Below are positions 61,087 through 64,000 of a stretch of 64,000 bases of DNA, in pieces. Location: NCBI RefSeq assembly GCF_003024195.1, contig NZ_KZ679053.1, positions 62,001 through 126,000 of the forward strand. Direction: 5' to 3'. Positions within the stretch are counted from its first letter, which is position 1; the number at the start of each line of letters is the position of its first letter. The position numbers and the translations under genes are program-made. Source of the stretch: Streptomyces dioscori (GTDB taxonomy: Bacteria > Actinomycetota > Actinomycetes > Streptomycetales > Streptomycetaceae). The notes under the pieces were generated by a model. The model had not been told where the DNA came from, ran no database searches, and saw nothing but the letters and a program-made list of their open reading frames with translations.

Positions 61087-61635
61087 ATGGCAACTGCGCA
61101 TCTGGAGACGACCCTCGCGCCGGAGAAGATCGCCGCGATGTACCTGCAGTACGAGGTCGAGCAGTTCTACACCCACGAGGCCGCCCTGCTGGACCACCAG
61201 CGGTTCGAGGAGTGGGTCGACCTGTTCACCGACGACACGACGTACTTCATGCCGATCCGCCGGACCGTGCCGCGCCGCAACCTCTCCCGGGAGTTCACGC
61301 AGCCGGGCGAGATGGCGTTCTTCGACGACGACAAGGCCACCCTCGTCGGCCGGGTACAGAAGCTCGGCACCGGCACGGCCTGGGCCGAAGATCCGCCGTC
61401 ACGGACTCGCCACCTCGTGACCAACGTCCGCATCGTCGAGGACCTGGGCACCCAGCTGACGGTCGAGACCTGCTTCCACCTCTACCGAACACGGCTCAAG
61501 TCGGAGATCGACGAGTGGATAGGACGCCGCGAGGACGTGCTCCGGCGCACCGAGGAGGGATTCCGGATCGCGCGGCGCGACATCTACCTCGACCAGACCG
61601 TCTTGCTGTCGCAGAACCTCAGCAACTTCTTCTGA
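61087..61635 (+). CDS. Aromatic ring-hydroxylating dioxygenase, beta subunit
   Basis: A 182-residue small subunit with the cone-shaped alpha+beta fold of this family, including FEEWVDLFTDDTTYFMPIRR and LVTNVRIVEDL. It forms the structural half of the oxygenase. It follows the alpha gene by 13 bases. Confidence 0.9.
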   Translation: MATAHLETTLAPEKIAAMYLQYEVEQFYTHEAALLDHQRFEEWVDLFTDDTTYFMPIRRTVPRRNLSREFTQPGEMAFFDDDKATLVGRVQKLGTGTAWAEDPPSRTRHLVTNVRIVEDLGTQLTVETCFHLYRTRLKSEIDEWIGRREDVLRRTEEGFRIARRDIYLDQTVLLSQNLSNFF

Positions 61636-61704
61636 CAACCCGACCGAGCCGGACGCCGGCCGCCCGCCGGGGCTGCCCGACGGGTGAAAGGACGAGGAGG
61701 ACCG

Positions 61705-62628
61705 GTGGGATCGACCCGCCACGACCTGAGAGCAGGGGGCACGAGGTCGGTCACCGCCAACGGCATCACCCTGTGCTGTGCCGCGTACGGCGACCCCGCG
61801 GACCCGCCGCTTCTCATGATCATGGGAATGGGCACCCAGCTGAACGGCTGGGACATGGGATTCTGCGACCAGTTGGTCGACTCGGGTTTCTACGTGATCC
61901 GCTTCGACAACCGTGACGTCGGACTGTCGGAACGCATCGAGGGCGCCCCTGACCTCGCCGCGATCCGACGCGGCGATCTCAGCACCCTGCCGTACACCCT
62001 CAAGGACATGGCGGCCGACAGCGTCGGACTCCTCGACGCTCTGGGGATCGAGCGCGCCCACATACTCGGTGCCTCGATGGGTGGAATGATCGCCCAGCTC
62101 GTGGCAATCCACTGGTCCGAGCGAGTCCGCTCCCTGAGCCTGATCATGTCGAGCACCGGGGACCCAGCCGTCGGCCGGGCGGACCCGGCCACTTTGGAGC
62201 TCATGCGTCGGCCCGCTCCGGCCACCCGGGAGGAGGCCGTCGAAGCGGCAGTGGAACGTTCGCGTGTGCTGGCCGGAAGCGGCTTCCCGTTCGACGAGGA
62301 CGCGGCACGAACCCGTGCGGCAGCGGCCTACGACCGCGCGCACGACCCGGCCGGCCGGCTCCGCCAGCAGGCGGCCGCCATCGCCTCGACGGACCTGACG
62401 CCCGAGCTGCGCGATCTGCGCGTACCGACCGTCGCCCTGCACGGGACGGACGACCGCCTGGTCGGCATCAGCGGCGGCCAGGCCATCGCGGACGCCGTGC
62501 CGGGCGCCCGGCTCGAAGCCGTCGACGGCATGGGCCACGGCATCGTGCCCGAAGCCTGGCCCCAGATCATCGCAGCGATATGCCGCAACGCGGCCCGCCC
62601 CACAGCCTCCCCAGGAGACGCCAGGTGA
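61705..62628 (+). CDS. Alpha/beta hydrolase, probable esterase paired with the monooxygenase
   Basis: A 307-residue hydrolase with nucleophile Ser in GASMGGMIAQL, acid Asp in HGTDDRLVG and His in GMGHGIVPE. It differs from the meta-cleavage hydrolase at 55297 and lies directly before the monooxygenase with a GTGA overlap. The two together suggest that a Baeyer-Villiger ester is made and then split to an alcohol or phenol and an acid. GTG 61705 follows AGGAGG. Confidence 0.85.
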   Translation: MGSTRHDLRAGGTRSVTANGITLCCAAYGDPADPPLLMIMGMGTQLNGWDMGFCDQLVDSGFYVIRFDNRDVGLSERIEGAPDLAAIRRGDLSTLPYTLKDMAADSVGLLDALGIERAHILGASMGGMIAQLVAIHWSERVRSLSLIMSSTGDPAVGRADPATLELMRRPAPATREEAVEAAVERSRVLAGSGFPFDEDAARTRAAAAYDRAHDPAGRLRQQAAAIASTDLTPELRDLRVPTVALHGTDDRLVGISGGQAIADAVPGARLEAVDGMGHGIVPEAWPQIIAAICRNAARPTASPGDAR

Positions 62629-64000
62629 CAGTTCAGGCAGACAAGCAGGCACTCGGGCCGGACCCCGACGCGCTGCGCGAGAAGTACCGGATCGAGCGGG
62701 ACAAACGGCTGCGTCCGGACGGCTCACGCCAGTACCAGGCGCCCGAAGGTGAACTCGCGCATTTCATCGACGACCCCTACACACCGAGGATCGAGCGCCG
62801 AGCGGTGTCGGATCACGTCGACGTCGCCGTGATCGGCGGGGGATTCGGCGGGCTGCTTCTCGGCGCGCGTCTGCGCGACCTGGGCTACGAGGACATCCGG
62901 CTCGTCGAGCAGGGCGGTGACTTCGGCGGTACGTGGTACTGGAACCGCTACCCCGGCGCCGCGTGCGACACCGAGGCCTACATCTACCTCCCGCTGCTGG
63001 AGGAGACGGGCTACATACCCACCGAGAAGTATGTGAAGGCACCCGAGATCCTCGAACATTGCCGACGGATCGCCCGGCACTACCGTCTCTACGACAACGC
63101 CCTGCTCCAGACCCGGGTCTCGGGCGTCACATGGGACGAGGACGCCGGACACTGGGCGATCGAGACCGACCGCGGCGACGTGTTCACCGCCCGGTACGTC
63201 TGCATGACCGCCGGCGCGATGCAGAAACCGAAGCTGCCGGGCGTGCCCGGCATCGAGTCCTTCCAAGGACACACGTTCCACACGACTCGCTGGGACTACG
63301 ACTACACCGGGGGCGACAGCACCGGCGGGCTCGAAAGGCTCGCGGACAAAAAGGTCGCGATCGTCGGAACGGGTGCGACAGCCATTCAAGCCGTGCCCCA
63401 CCTGGGCGCCGGCGCCGGACACCTGTACGTCGTCCAGCGCACCCCGTCGGCGGTCAGCCCGCGCAACAACCGGCCCACCGACTCGGCCTGGGCCGCCTCG
63501 CTCCCGCACGGCTGGCAGCGTGAGCGGATGGACAATTTCTCGACCTTCGTGGCCGGCGGCGACGCGGAGACCGACCTCGTCAACGACGGCTGGACCGCCA
63601 TCTACCGCCTGCGCACGCTCAGCGGCGGCGTTTTGGACGAGATCGACGACTTCACCAAGATGGAGGAGATCCGCGCCCGGGTGGCCGCCACCGTGCGCGA
63701 CAAGGCCACGGCAGAGAGTCTGAAGCCGTGGTTCCGCGCGCTGTGCAAGCGGCCATGCTTCAACGACGACTACCTCCACACCTTCAACCGGCCCAACGTC
63801 ACCCTCCTCGACACCGACGGACAGGGCATCGAGCGCGTCACGCCGACCGGCATCGTCGTCAACGGCACCGAGTACGACGTCGACTGCCTCGTCTTCGCCA
63901 GCGGGTTCCAGGTAGGGGCGCCGTTCGCGACCAGGCTCGGCTACGACGTGGTCGGCCGTGGCGGCCGCAAACTCAGCGAGAAGTTCTCGACCGGTATCTC
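62625..64000 (+). CDS. Baeyer-Villiger-type FAD monooxygenase, 3' end outside the window
   Basis: The first 458 codons of a flavin monooxygenase. FAD motif VAVIGGGFGGLLLGA, then NRYPGAACDTE, the family fingerprint FQGHTFHTTRWDYD and the NADPH motif IVGTGATAIQAVP identify it. The N-terminal extension of about 60 residues (EKYRIERDKRLRPDG) is common to acetone/cyclopentadecanone-type enzymes. It would insert oxygen next to a carbonyl. GTG 62625 overlaps the hydrolase stop as GTGA, with CAGGAG upstream. The stop lies beyond 64000. Confidence 0.9.
   Translation, partial: MTVQADKQALGPDPDALREKYRIERDKRLRPDGSRQYQAPEGELAHFIDDPYTPRIERRAVSDHVDVAVIGGGFGGLLLGARLRDLGYEDIRLVEQGGDFGGTWYWNRYPGAACDTEAYIYLPLLEETGYIPTEKYVKAPEILEHCRRIARHYRLYDNALLQTRVSGVTWDEDAGHWAIETDRGDVFTARYVCMTAGAMQKPKLPGVPGIESFQGHTFHTTRWDYDYTGGDSTGGLERLADKKVAIVGTGATAIQAVPHLGAGAGHLYVVQRTPSAVSPRNNRPTDSAWAASLPHGWQRERMDNFSTFVAGGDAETDLVNDGWTAIYRLRTLSGGVLDEIDDFTKMEEIRARVAATVRDKATAESLKPWFRALCKRPCFNDDYLHTFNRPNVTLLDTDGQGIERVTPTGIVVNGTEYDVDCLVFASGFQVGAPFATRLGYDVVGRGGRKLSEKFSTGI

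Noticed and set aside
62254..62261. GAACGTTC in the hydrolase gene as another regulon operator
   Set aside because: It lies inside coding codons, far from any start, and lacks the flanking -35 box seen at promoter sites.

Overview
The window reads as chromosome of a high-GC actinomycete, most likely Streptomyces or a close relative. The reasons are very GC-rich third codon positions, frequent GTG starts, many TetR/PucR/IclR regulators, an actinobacterial ergothioneine-type EgtA, and a type I polyketide synthase. No tRNA, rRNA, CRISPR array or intact transposase gene was seen. It looks like an accessory, catabolic and stress region in which several genes have decayed.

1-19.7 kb, amino-compound catabolism: an ABC ATPase remnant, then a branched-chain-amino-acid-type ABC importer whose two permeases and first ATPase are fused in one polypeptide. 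After these come a D-amino-acid-oxidase-like flavoenzyme, two PucR regulators, a RidA imine deaminase, an S9 peptidase/beta-lactamase-fold fusion whose peptidase serine reads as glycine, a second beta-lactamase-fold hydrolase, an amidohydrolase, a membrane-dipeptidase-family protein and a cytochrome P450. The likely theme is import and breakdown of a modified amino acid, small peptide or lactam. 20.2-25.5 kb, sugar unit: a GH38 alpha-mannosidase, an MFS transporter and a TetR repressor share a recognisable operator.

26.3-48.4 kb, stress regulon: a GAACGTTC-centred operator recurs upstream of two paralogous TetR repressors, an Ohr peroxidase, a DUF308 membrane protein plus a disulfide oxidoreductase, EgtA, a molybdopterin oxidoreductase plus cytochrome b, and a stand-alone one-module polyketide synthase. 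One more site lies upstream of the P450. At four promoters the operators come in pairs with centres 50-52 bp apart, and several overlap a TTGAC -35 box. This is the most interesting system here: a thiol/oxidant-stress regulon, controlled by local TetR proteins, that appears to include a polyketide synthase. Inside it egtB is broken, and an IS256-family remnant and a lipase remnant lie nearby. Embedded between the stress genes are an anti-sigma-type ATPase and an MFS-TauD pair with its own divergent TetR gene.

48.6-54.4 kb: an aspartate/glutamate racemase, three transport or redox genes, and a scar in which an EthD-like start is joined to a TetR tail beside an alpha/beta-hydrolase fragment. 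54.5-64 kb, aromatic catabolism: two divergent operons around an IclR gene encode a Rieske dioxygenase (alpha, beta, ferredoxin, reductase), a diol dehydrogenase, an extradiol dioxygenase, a ring-cleavage-product hydrolase, a second hydrolase and a Baeyer-Villiger-type monooxygenase cut by the window end. Together they can oxidise an aromatic compound, possibly an aryl ketone, to a cleaved ring.
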